Part shown: positions 44,985 through 52,844 of the stretch, piece after piece | How the letters are laid out: each line of letters opens with the position of its first letter | How positions within the stretch are numbered: the first letter of the stretch is position 1 | From: Lewinellaceae bacterium | Lineage (GTDB): Bacteria; Bacteroidota; Bacteroidia; Chitinophagales; Saprospiraceae | Assembly (NCBI GenBank): GCA_020636095.1 | Contig: JACJYN010000003.1 | Coordinates: 868,001-932,000, forward strand | DNA length: 64,000 bases | Direction of reading: 5' to 3' | The notes under the pieces: generated by a model | Databases searched by the model: none | What the model saw: the letters and a program-made list of their open reading frames with translations, nothing else | What the model was told of the DNA's origin: nothing | Program-made: the position numbers and the translations under genes

Positions 44985-45674
44985 TTACTCTTTTCCCATC
45001 TGCATCATCTCGGCGAAGTCCTTCACCTCATAGTCCTTCGGGCGGTCAAATTCGCTGGCGGCCACTTTGGTTTTGTCGAGTTTGACGACGGACAGCAGCA
45101 GGGTCATGCCGGTTTCCGGGACGGCGACCTCCACTTCCATAGGAAAGCCGGGAATATCCGAGGTGGCAACCATGCCGCCCATCTGGTTGGCGCCCGGGGC
45201 TTTGATTTCCGGCGCCTTCAGCTTATCCGTCACCCAGATGTATTGCACCATTTCTTCACCTTCCTGCATTGTGGTTACCTTGTAGCGTTGGCAAGCATAC
45301 TCCAGGATGTCTTTCTTTTCATTCAGCTTTTCCACTTTGGGCTTTTCCTGGGCGGCTGCCTGCTCTTCCATATCTTCCGTTTCGATCATATAGACGGCCT
45401 GCTCGCCGTCTTTGATGACGAAGTTCTCTCCGCTTTCACCATTGACGATGATCTTGCCCATCATGTTGCCCATCATACCCCCTTCCATGAAGGTCATCAT
45501 GCTTTTTTCGCCGTACTTGACGACCATCTTCTCCGGCATGAAAGCCGCCATCATTTCAGCGCCTTCGCCTTTCATTTCGTATTTGTACTCCACCGTGCCA
45601 TAAAAGGTTTTCTGAGCGGAGAGCGTCGTGCTGCCGAGGGCCAGCAGCATCAGATAAAAAAATACTTTTTTCAT
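44985..45674 (-). CDS. Exported DUF4412-like protein
   Basis: 229 residues from the ATG at 45674, which gives a clean signal peptide (1-21, ending LSAQ). The mature part starts FYGTVEYKYEMKGEG, has a Met-rich stretch (MMTFMEGGMMGNMMGK) and a C-terminal half with KKDILEYACQRYKVTT and IWVTDKLKAPEIKAPG; this is the pattern of the DUF4412/GLPGLI-like group. Function is unknown; the Met run could bind copper. It ends beside a lone palindromic-element end. Confidence 0.75.
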   Translation of the reverse strand: MKKVFFYLMLLALGSTTLSAQKTFYGTVEYKYEMKGEGAEMMAAFMPEKMVVKYGEKSMMTFMEGGMMGNMMGKIIVNGESGENFVIKDGEQAVYMIETEDMEEQAAAQEKPKVEKLNEKKDILEYACQRYKVTTMQEGEEMVQYIWVTDKLKAPEIKAPGANQMGGMVATSDIPGFPMEVEVAVPETGMTLLLSVVKLDKTKVAASEFDRPKDYEVKDFAEMMQMGKE

Positions 45675-45730
45675 ATTGAGTTCATTTGTGAGCGCACAAG
45701 ATAAGGGTTTTATTGAAGCCAGGGTATACA

Positions 45731-46825
45731 TCAATCTATAACTACTCGTGCTCCCGTTCTTGCCGCTTCATAAATTGCTTCCACTATGCGAATATCCCGC
45801 AGCCCTTCCTCTCCCGGCGCCAGCAGGGGCCTGCTTTCCATGATTGCCAGCGCGTCATCATCCATCTGTTTGGCTTGCTGGTTGGGAATGCGGGCGTCGA
45901 AGCGGCGGCCGTCACTGGCTTCCCCACGAATGCCGCTGTACGACTGGAAGGGGGAGAGCCGAACCCAGCCGCCGGTATAGGTGACGTGCAGATCGTTCAT
46001 GCTCATACCCAGGCTGGTGGCGCATTCGGCGCGGGCGCCGCCGGGGAACTCCAGTTCGAAGTGGGTGGTTTCGTCTACTTCGGTGTAGATTTCCGGGCGT
46101 TGGGTGGAGTGGCTGGCCCTGGTTACGGCAAGGGGTTCCTCGCCGACGCAGTATCGGGCGGCGTTCAGAGGGTAGACACCCATATCGTACATTGCGCCTC
46201 CGCCCATTTCTTTCTTTTGCTTCCAATGATCATGCCTGCCGTCGTAGTAGCCGGCAGAGGCCTTCACCAGAGTTGGTTTTCCGAACACCCTTTCCCGTCC
46301 AATGCGTATAACTTCCTGCGTGTTGGGTTCATGCTGCATGCGGTAGCCCAGGGCCAGCGATACCTTGTTGTCGCGGCAGGCTTTAATCGCTGCTTCGCAT
46401 TCGGCCGCCGTCCGCGCCATGGGCTTTTCGCAGAAGACGTGCTTGCCGGCATTGGCGGCGCGTACGCAGTATTCTGAATGCATGGAGGTGGGCAGCACTA
46501 CATAGACGATGTCGATATCCGGGTTATCGGCGATGGCGTCGAAATTTTGATAGTTGTAAACGTTCTGGCTGGGGATGCCGTATTGCTTTTGCCATACCGG
46601 AATCTTCCAGGGAGAGCCCGTCACGATGCCGGCAAGATAACAGTGCCGGGTTTGCTGCAGCGCGGGGGCCAGCAGGTCGGTGCTGTAGTAACCCAGCCCC
46701 ACGAGGGCAATGCCCAGCTTATCCTTTCGGGAGCGGGAGAGAAAACTGGGTAAGATCAGCGCGCCGGCGCCCAGAGAGAGGGTCTGGATAAACTGGCGGC
46801 GGGTGGTGGTGGTGGGTAGAGCCAT
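45731..46825 (-). CDS. Gfo/Idh/MocA-family oxidoreductase, Tat-exported
   Basis: 364 residues. TRRQFIQTLSLGAGALILP is a twin-arginine signal. The NAD(P)-binding domain has IALVGLGYYSTDLLAPAL and CEKPMARTAAECE with the conserved Glu-Lys-Pro; GGAMYDMGVYPLNAARY lies in the catalytic/substrate domain. The match is to glucose-fructose oxidoreductase-like enzymes, which carry their cofactor through Tat into the periplasm. The sugar substrate is unknown. The next gene starts 56 bp downstream on the same strand. Confidence 0.9.
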   Translation of the reverse strand: MALPTTTTRRQFIQTLSLGAGALILPSFLSRSRKDKLGIALVGLGYYSTDLLAPALQQTRHCYLAGIVTGSPWKIPVWQKQYGIPSQNVYNYQNFDAIADNPDIDIVYVVLPTSMHSEYCVRAANAGKHVFCEKPMARTAAECEAAIKACRDNKVSLALGYRMQHEPNTQEVIRIGRERVFGKPTLVKASAGYYDGRHDHWKQKKEMGGGAMYDMGVYPLNAARYCVGEEPLAVTRASHSTQRPEIYTEVDETTHFELEFPGGARAECATSLGMSMNDLHVTYTGGWVRLSPFQSYSGIRGEASDGRRFDARIPNQQAKQMDDDALAIMESRPLLAPGEEGLRDIRIVEAIYEAARTGARVVID

Positions 46826-46948
46826 GTATTGTTTGGTTTTTGTTGGCGAATGAATAATTCTGAGGGCCTCCTTTTATGCCCACCCCTCAAATATAATAAG
46901 GGTATTAAATTCTTTAAAATAACTATTTTGTTTGAAACAAATAATTTT

Positions 46949-46956
46949 TATATTTG
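46949..46956 (+). promoter_or_regulatory. Promoter of the CoiA-like gene
   Basis: TATATTTG matches the -7 consensus exactly, and a TTG at 46928-46930 stands 18 bp before it as a -33 element. It predicts a start near 46963 and so supports translation from 47009, not from the upstream open frame at 46829. Confidence 0.6.
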
Positions 46957-47008
46957 CTTTTTCGGGCCCACAAAGATTTTTTTTTTTAGAACTTTCACCT
47001 CCAACCCA

Positions 47009-47950
47009 ATGAACCGGCGGACACCCTCACCCCTACCCAACCACTCAACCCCCGGCGCTCCCACCCACATTCCCTTTGGCCTGCGCGGACACCAGCTTTT
47101 CAGCATAGAAGAGGTGCCCCGGGGCCTGGCCTGCGATTGCCGCTGCCCGGCTTGTGGCGCACAACTGGTGGCTAAGAAGGGCGCCCGGCAGGCGCATCAC
47201 TTCGCTCACTATCGGGGCAGCGCCTGTCCGGATGCCCTGGAAACCAGCCTGCACCTTAAAGCAAAAGAAATCTTCGAACGCGTGCGCCGGGTGGCTGTGC
47301 CTGCCGTTTTCCTGCACCGGCAAACATCGCCTATTTTCGATGCCCAATTGCTGCGCTTCGAGCGGGTGCGCCTGGAGCAGCATCTGGGCAGCGTCGTGCC
47401 GGATATCATTCTGGAAGCGGGGCAGAAGAAGCGGTTACTGGTGGAAATTACTGTTTCTCACAGCTCCGGAAAGGCAAAAATCCGGCAGTTGAAAAAGCAG
47501 GGCCTTTCAGCCATCGAGGTGGACGCGCTCGCCATTTACCGGCAGTTGATCCAAGATTTCGGGCAGTTTAGGGCGGCCGATTTTGAACAGGTACTGATAC
47601 ATGGGCTGAAGCAAAAGCGCTGGCTCTTCAATGACAAACAGCAGCGGATAGAATATAAGCTGCGGAAGCAATCGGCCGAACGGCCCGTGAAGCACCGTTA
47701 CTTTAAGGGGTATCACGGCTACATCGTTCCGGGCTGTCCCCTGGAGAAGCGGCGGTGGGGCTCCGGCTTTCGGCAGGGCGAACCTTACGCCAACCTCTGG
47801 CAGGACTGCCTCTACTGCCACCGGCGTTTTGATATAATTTATGAAACGGCTCTGGCCGGCTTCGAAGAAGTGCGGCAGTACCCTTTGGCAGTAGTTTGCT
47901 GGGGACATTTACCGCTACCCCGAGCGATAGGTTGGGCCAGTAGCGTTTAG
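47009..47950 (+). CDS. CoiA-like nuclease-domain protein
   Basis: 313 residues from the ATG at 47009. CDCRCPACGAQLVAKKG then HHFAHYRGSACPDALETSLH is the Cys/His metal-binding N-terminus of CoiA-type proteins, and PDIILEAGQKKRLLVEITVSH supplies the Asp...Glu-x-Thr of a PD-(D/E)XK nuclease core. A C-terminal CLYCHRRFDII may form a second metal knuckle. CoiA family members act in DNA processing during transformation; no other competence gene is near. The 209-bp repeat begins 13 bp after its stop. Confidence 0.78.
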   Translation: MNRRTPSPLPNHSTPGAPTHIPFGLRGHQLFSIEEVPRGLACDCRCPACGAQLVAKKGARQAHHFAHYRGSACPDALETSLHLKAKEIFERVRRVAVPAVFLHRQTSPIFDAQLLRFERVRLEQHLGSVVPDIILEAGQKKRLLVEITVSHSSGKAKIRQLKKQGLSAIEVDALAIYRQLIQDFGQFRAADFEQVLIHGLKQKRWLFNDKQQRIEYKLRKQSAERPVKHRYFKGYHGYIVPGCPLEKRRWGSGFRQGEPYANLWQDCLYCHRRFDIIYETALAGFEEVRQYPLAVVCWGHLPLPRAIGWASSV

Positions 47951-47963
47951 CTATACAACAATA

Positions 47964-48172
47964 TAAGTAGTCAAGCATATTTATTTTATAACTCGCACGC
48001 CAATAGGAAATTGGCGCCCGAGACAGCGTTGTCGGGGCGCAATTTATTCCATTTCATTCCCTGCCTGCTCGGCCGCCTCGCGGGCAGGCAGGCATCAGTC
48101 GCTCCGCTCGTGTCCTATTGCGCTCCGACTTGAGCCCAGGTTTAATACAATCTAAATATGCTTGACCACTTA
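47964..48172. mobile_element. 209-bp MITE-like repeat, copy 2
   Basis: Same length and nearly the same sequence as 35668-35876; ends TAAGTAGTCAAGCATAT and ATATGCTTGACCACTTA. It fills the space between two convergent genes and abuts both stop codons. Confidence 0.87.
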
Positions 48173-48173
48173 C

Positions 48174-48914
48174 CTACAACAACCCCTCCAACACCCTTTT
48201 CACATATTTCAGCTCCTCTCTGCGTTTGTCCACGAGGTGGTCCCCTCCATCGAGTCCATCCAGGTATTGCTCCGCCAGGGTGATGAATTGAGTGGTGCTG
48301 CGCGTGGTTGTGACCGTATTGGTGGGTAAGCTCATCCGGATGGCTGCGGCCAGGGTGGCCACTGCCGCTGTTTCCAGTTTTACGGGGGCCGTTTGTTGAG
48401 GCAGGTATATTTCGGTGAGGTGGAGGGTTTCTTCCAAACATTGGATGGCTTCCGGGAAGTGCTGCATTTCGTAGTGGAGGCAGCCCATGTGCTTTAGCGC
48501 CTGGATTGTCAGCAAAGCGGCCTCGGAAGGCGCGCGCTGCCGCAGGATAGATAAACTCTCTTCGTATCGCCCCAGCGCCGCCGGTTTATTTCCTGCGGTT
48601 TGGTGCAGTGCGCCCTGTTGTTGCAATGCCTCGGCCAACCTCAGCTGGTAGGGCCGCCCGAGGCGGTGATAGTGGCTGATGGCCTGCTCCAGGGCCGATA
48701 ATGCAGCTGCCGAGTCCCCTCGGGCGTGGTGCAGTTGTGCCAGTTCCTCCAATAGCTCCGGCAAGTCTGCAGAACCTGCTCTGCCGGCCTGCGGGAAAGA
48801 GGCCAGGCACTGTTCATAAGCCCGAACGGCTTCCTGCAAATCGCCACATTGGCCCAATGGCTTTATTTGCCGGTGAAGTGTCATTAGATGATAGGAGATG
48901 ATATCTTTTTGCAT
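48174..48914 (-). CDS. TPR-repeat protein
   Basis: 246 residues, no signal peptide, so probably cytoplasmic. At least four helix-turn-helix repeats of TPR type are visible (LPELLEELAQLHHARGDSAA, RLAEALQQQGALHQTAGNKP, ALKHMGCLHYEMQHFPEAI). The C-terminus (KRREELKYVKRVLEGLL) ends with TAG directly at the border of the 209-bp repeat, so the original end may have been cut or replaced. The partner is unknown. Confidence 0.75.
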   Translation of the reverse strand: MQKDIISYHLMTLHRQIKPLGQCGDLQEAVRAYEQCLASFPQAGRAGSADLPELLEELAQLHHARGDSAAALSALEQAISHYHRLGRPYQLRLAEALQQQGALHQTAGNKPAALGRYEESLSILRQRAPSEAALLTIQALKHMGCLHYEMQHFPEAIQCLEETLHLTEIYLPQQTAPVKLETAAVATLAAAIRMSLPTNTVTTTRSTTQFITLAEQYLDGLDGGDHLVDKRREELKYVKRVLEGLL

Positions 48915-49110
48915 ACAAACCCCTTTTTGAGATAAATTGCCATTCCAGGCTACCTACGCTGATGAAACGTACGCCTGATTCCTGCTTTCTTTATTGATCA
49001 GAAATCATTTAGGTTTAGACGGTTATCGGCCGGGAAGTAACAGAATCGAAGGCAGATTTCGAGGCTATAATATTATTCCCTACCTTGCAGTTTCAACATA
49101 AACAGCTTTT

Positions 49111-49617
49111 ATGGTTATTGATAAGAACAAAGTAGTTACCCTACACTACAAGCTACAAGAGGGAAGCGCCGAAGGAAACCTCATTGAGGAAACTCATGGC
49201 AAAGACCCTTTGGTTTTCCTCTATGGTATTGGACAGATGATCCCCGAGTTTGAGCGGCAGCTGGCGGGGAAAAAAGAGGGTGATACGTTCTCCTTTGGCA
49301 TTCAGAGCAGTGACGCTTACGGAGAGCACGACTCCCAGGCCATCGTTACCATTCCTAAGGATAGTTTTGTGGTGGATGGTGAACTAGCCTCTGACCTGCT
49401 TGAAGTGGATAAGGTCATTCCGATGAGAGACGGGGAGGGCAATCAACTGCTGGGCACAGTGATGGAAGTCAGAGAAGACGAGGTACTGATGGATTTCAAC
49501 CACCCCATGGCCGGTGTCGACCTTTATTTTACCGGCAATATTGAGTCCATTCGGGAAGCTACTGCTTCTGAACTGGAACACGGCCATGTGCACGGTGCGG
49601 GTGGGCATCAGCATTGA
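49111..49617 (+). CDS. slyD: FKBP-type peptidyl-prolyl isomerase, SlyD-like
   Basis: 168 residues. The FKBP domain is split by an insert-in-flap domain (about 70-130) as in SlyD: VTLHYKLQEG, PLVFLYGIGQMIPEFERQLAGKK and DFNHPMAGVDLYF are typical. The His-rich tail (HGHVHGAGGHQH) can bind nickel or other metals. It catalyses prolyl isomerisation and acts as a chaperone in the cytoplasm. Convergent with sucA; a palindromic element lies between them. Confidence 0.9.
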   Translation: MVIDKNKVVTLHYKLQEGSAEGNLIEETHGKDPLVFLYGIGQMIPEFERQLAGKKEGDTFSFGIQSSDAYGEHDSQAIVTIPKDSFVVDGELASDLLEVDKVIPMRDGEGNQLLGTVMEVREDEVLMDFNHPMAGVDLYFTGNIESIREATASELEHGHVHGAGGHQH

Positions 49618-49663
49618 GTAAGTAGTCGGACAGATATTTAATTTTCAATTTTAAACAACTCGG

Positions 49664-49814
49664 AGGGGTTGTGTAAAAAGCCTCTCCGAGGATAGCACAC
49701 TGATTTATTAAGATTTATTAGGGTTCATTAAGGTCATTTATTCAGTGGCTTACGATCCTGAAGAATTCTAATTTATCCTAAAGAATCAGTGTCCTATCCT
49801 TTTGCACAACCCCT
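49664..49814. repeat. 151-bp palindromic element between convergent genes
   Basis: AGGGGTTGTGTAAAA on the left pairs with TTTTGCACAACCCCT on the right with one mismatch, and the inner arms GGATAGCACACTGATT and AATCAGTGTCCTATCC with one more. It could also act as a bidirectional terminator for slyD and sucA. Confidence 0.7.
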
Positions 49815-49832
49815 GTAGGGTAACAACCTCGC

Positions 49833-52607
49833 CTACTCTTCGCCGAAAGCCTCCCTTACGATCCTTTCCTGCTGTTGATCGTGAACTTTCTTGAAGCCGG
49901 TAGCCGTAGAGGCGCTCGACTTGCGCGCCACGAGGTGGAGGTCGACGTCCAGCCCGATTTCCTTATTCACAAAAATAGAATGCATGTATTGCCATGCGCC
50001 CATATTGGAAGGTTCCTCCTGGACCCAGACCGCTTTGGCGTTGGGGTAGCGTTCAAAGGCCGCCTGTAGCTGTTTGGCCGGCAGCGGATAGAGCTGTTCC
50101 ACCCTGACGATGGCTACATCATCGCGTTTGTCGTTGCGCTTTTTCTCCAGCAAGTCGTAGTAAATCTTGCCCGTACACAACAGCAGTCGTTCGATTTTCT
50201 TGCCGCTCTTCGGCCCAACACCTGGATCATCATAGACCTCCTGGAAGCGGGTGCCGGGCTCAAAGTCGGAGATATTGGAAATGCATTCGGGGTGTCTCAA
50301 CAACGATTTGGGGGACATTACAACCAGAGGCTTGCGGAAGGGCCGTGCCAGCTGGCGGCGCATCAGGTGGAAAAAGTTGGCTGGCGTAGTAATATTGGCG
50401 ACCGTCATATTGAATTCGGCGCAGGACTGCAGGAAGCGTTCCAGCCTTGCACTCGAGTGCTCCGGGCCCTGCCCTTCGTAACCATGGGGCAACAGCATGA
50501 CCAACCCGCTCATCCGCCGCCACTTAGACTCACCGGCTGTGATAAACTGGTCGACCATAGTTTGAGCGCCGTTGTAAAAATCTCCGAATTGAGCTTCCCA
50601 GATCACCAGCGTGTCGGGAGAGGCCAGGGAATAACCATATTCAAAACCCAGCACGCCAAATTCGGAGAGCAAGGAGTTGTAAATGAGGAACTGGCCCTGG
50701 TTTTCCTGAATGTGGTTGATGCGGTTGTAAGGCTCATAAGTTTTGGCATCACGGAGGACGGCGTGGCGGTGAGAGAAAGTGCCCCGGCGTACGTCCTGGC
50801 CGCTCATTCGCACATTGCTGCCTTCCATGAGAATACTGCCATAGGCCATCAATTCGCTCATGGCCCAGTCCAGGTTATTATCTTCCAGTTGTTTCTCTTT
50901 ACCTTTCAGCAAGCGGTTGATCTTGCTCAGCGGCTGGAAACCTTTCGGAATGGACATCAGGTGCTTGATGAGCTGGTCGATGCGCGCCCGTTCGATGCCG
51001 GTTTCGGGTGACACTTCGAAATCTTCCGGGCCGGTGGCTTTGTTCAGCGCCCGCCATGCCTGTTCCGGCTCCTGGTATTCATAGGGCAGGGGGTGCTCCC
51101 GGACCTCATCGAGGCGGTGTTGCAGGGTATTCCAGAAGGATTCTTCCATCTCTTCTGCCAACTCTTTATCGACTTCGCCGCGATCGATCAGCTTTTTGTT
51201 ATAAATCTCCCGGGGGTTGAGGTGGTTCTTAATAATCTTGTACATTTCCGGCTGGGTGAACTGAGGGTCGTCGCCTTCGTTGTGGCCATGCCGGCGGTAA
51301 CAAACCATGTCGATAAAGACGTCGTTGTTGAACTTCTGGCGGTACTCTACCGCAAACTCCGACGCCCAGAGTACGGCTTCCGGATCGTCGCCATTGACGT
51401 GGAAGACCGGGGCCTGCACCACATTGGCCACGCCGGTACTGTAGGTGGACGAGCGGGCGTCGTCAAAATCCGTGGTGAAACCGATCTGGTTATTGATCAC
51501 AAAGTGTATGGTCCCTCCGGTATAGTACCCTTCCAGCTGGCTCATTTGCACCGTTTCGTAAGCGATTCCCTGGCCGGCCAGCGCTGCATCGCCGTGGATC
51601 AGGATCGGCAGGATGCGGTCGTAATCGCTGTCGTACAAGATATCCGCTTTGGCCCGGGCAAAGCCCTCGACGACGGTATTGACCGCTTCCAGGTGAGAAG
51701 GGTTGGGGGTAAGCTTCAAGTGTACCGTTTTACCGGAAGGTGTTTCGACCTGAGAAGAGAAACCGAGGTGGTACTTCACATCGCCGTCGCCAAAGCTGAG
51801 GTCGGGTATGGCGGTGCCTTCAAATTCGTTAAAGATTTGCTCATAGGTTTTACCCATGACATTGGCCAGCACGTTGAGGCGCCCGCGGTGCGCCATGCCG
51901 ATGATCACTTCTTCCACTTTATCTTCGGCTCCTTTGTTGATAATGCCGTCGATAGCGACAATGGCTGTCTCTCCGCCTTCCAGTGAGAAGCGCTTCTGGC
52001 CGATGTACTTGGTGTGCAGGAATTTTTCGAATACGACGGCGCCGTTCAGTTTTTCCAGTATCCGGCGCTTCTGGCCGTTGCTCAGCCCATAGCCGCCATC
52101 CGGGTCGGAGGATTCGATCTTATCGCGTATCCAGCGGCGTTTCTCCCGGTCCTGAATGTGGTGATATTCAATGCCAATACTGCCACAGTACACCTTCTTC
52201 ATCTGGTTGATGATCTCTTGCAGCGTAGCATTTTCGAGGCCCACTTCTTTGCCGGCGGCGCAGACAGCGTTCATATCTGCTTCGCTGAGGCCAAAGTCAT
52301 CCAGGTTGAGGTGGGGGCGCCGGTCCCGTCGTTGCCGGATCGGGTTAGTGGTGGAAAGTAAATGGCCACGGTTGCGGAATGCCTTGATCAGCGCAAGGGC
52401 CTTAAATTCCCTTTCCAGGTTGGCCGTTGCGGGAGGGGTAGCGCTTACGCCCGTTTCACCGTGGCCATTGGTGCTGTGGGCAAAGTCGAAGCCCTTAAAA
52501 AAAGCTCGCCAGCTTTCTTCCACCAGGCCAGGGTCCTGCTGGTATTTTTCATACATCGACTCGATGTATGACGGATGTGCGTTTGCTATAAATGAAAAAT
52601 CACTCAT
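49833..52607 (-). CDS. sucA: 2-oxoglutarate dehydrogenase E1 component
   Basis: 924 residues, full length. The N-terminus (FIANAHPSYIESMYEKYQQD) is the E2-binding segment. The core has VIIGMAHRGRLNVLANVMGK, HGDAALAGQGIAYETVQMSQ (thiamine diphosphate/Mg region) and FINQIGFTTD-like sequence. EEPSNMGAWQYM and a C-terminal SSSATG-type block close the protein. It decarboxylates 2-oxoglutarate in the TCA cycle. The E2 gene is not adjacent here. A perfect -7 TATATTTG lies 32 bp before the start. Confidence 0.97.
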   Translation of the reverse strand: MSDFSFIANAHPSYIESMYEKYQQDPGLVEESWRAFFKGFDFAHSTNGHGETGVSATPPATANLEREFKALALIKAFRNRGHLLSTTNPIRQRRDRRPHLNLDDFGLSEADMNAVCAAGKEVGLENATLQEIINQMKKVYCGSIGIEYHHIQDREKRRWIRDKIESSDPDGGYGLSNGQKRRILEKLNGAVVFEKFLHTKYIGQKRFSLEGGETAIVAIDGIINKGAEDKVEEVIIGMAHRGRLNVLANVMGKTYEQIFNEFEGTAIPDLSFGDGDVKYHLGFSSQVETPSGKTVHLKLTPNPSHLEAVNTVVEGFARAKADILYDSDYDRILPILIHGDAALAGQGIAYETVQMSQLEGYYTGGTIHFVINNQIGFTTDFDDARSSTYSTGVANVVQAPVFHVNGDDPEAVLWASEFAVEYRQKFNNDVFIDMVCYRRHGHNEGDDPQFTQPEMYKIIKNHLNPREIYNKKLIDRGEVDKELAEEMEESFWNTLQHRLDEVREHPLPYEYQEPEQAWRALNKATGPEDFEVSPETGIERARIDQLIKHLMSIPKGFQPLSKINRLLKGKEKQLEDNNLDWAMSELMAYGSILMEGSNVRMSGQDVRRGTFSHRHAVLRDAKTYEPYNRINHIQENQGQFLIYNSLLSEFGVLGFEYGYSLASPDTLVIWEAQFGDFYNGAQTMVDQFITAGESKWRRMSGLVMLLPHGYEGQGPEHSSARLERFLQSCAEFNMTVANITTPANFFHLMRRQLARPFRKPLVVMSPKSLLRHPECISNISDFEPGTRFQEVYDDPGVGPKSGKKIERLLLCTGKIYYDLLEKKRNDKRDDVAIVRVEQLYPLPAKQLQAAFERYPNAKAVWVQEEPSNMGAWQYMHSIFVNKEIGLDVDLHLVARKSSASTATGFKKVHDQQQERIVREAFGEE

Positions 52608-52638
52608 CTCGTTTCACTTTACATTAAATTGTGAATAA

Positions 52639-52646
52639 CAAATATA
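52639..52646 (-). promoter_or_regulatory. -7 element of sucA
   Basis: The leftward strand reads TATATTTG, an exact TAnnTTTG match, 32 bp upstream of the ATG. No clear -33 TTG. Confidence 0.5.
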
Positions 52647-52844
52647 TAGGCCATGATAGGCACGCCATACTTTTTAACGGAGAAAAATGCCCCCGGTTCT
52701 AAATTAGGGCCAATTAAAGAGGGCTTTTTGTTAAATACAAGTAAAGTAGTAAATAAAAGGCCTGGACGGAAGGAGGCGGGTTGAATAAATGGAGTGGAAC
52801 AGCAGCCTCCAAACAAGCGCTGAACGGGCGCGATGGGTAACCTG

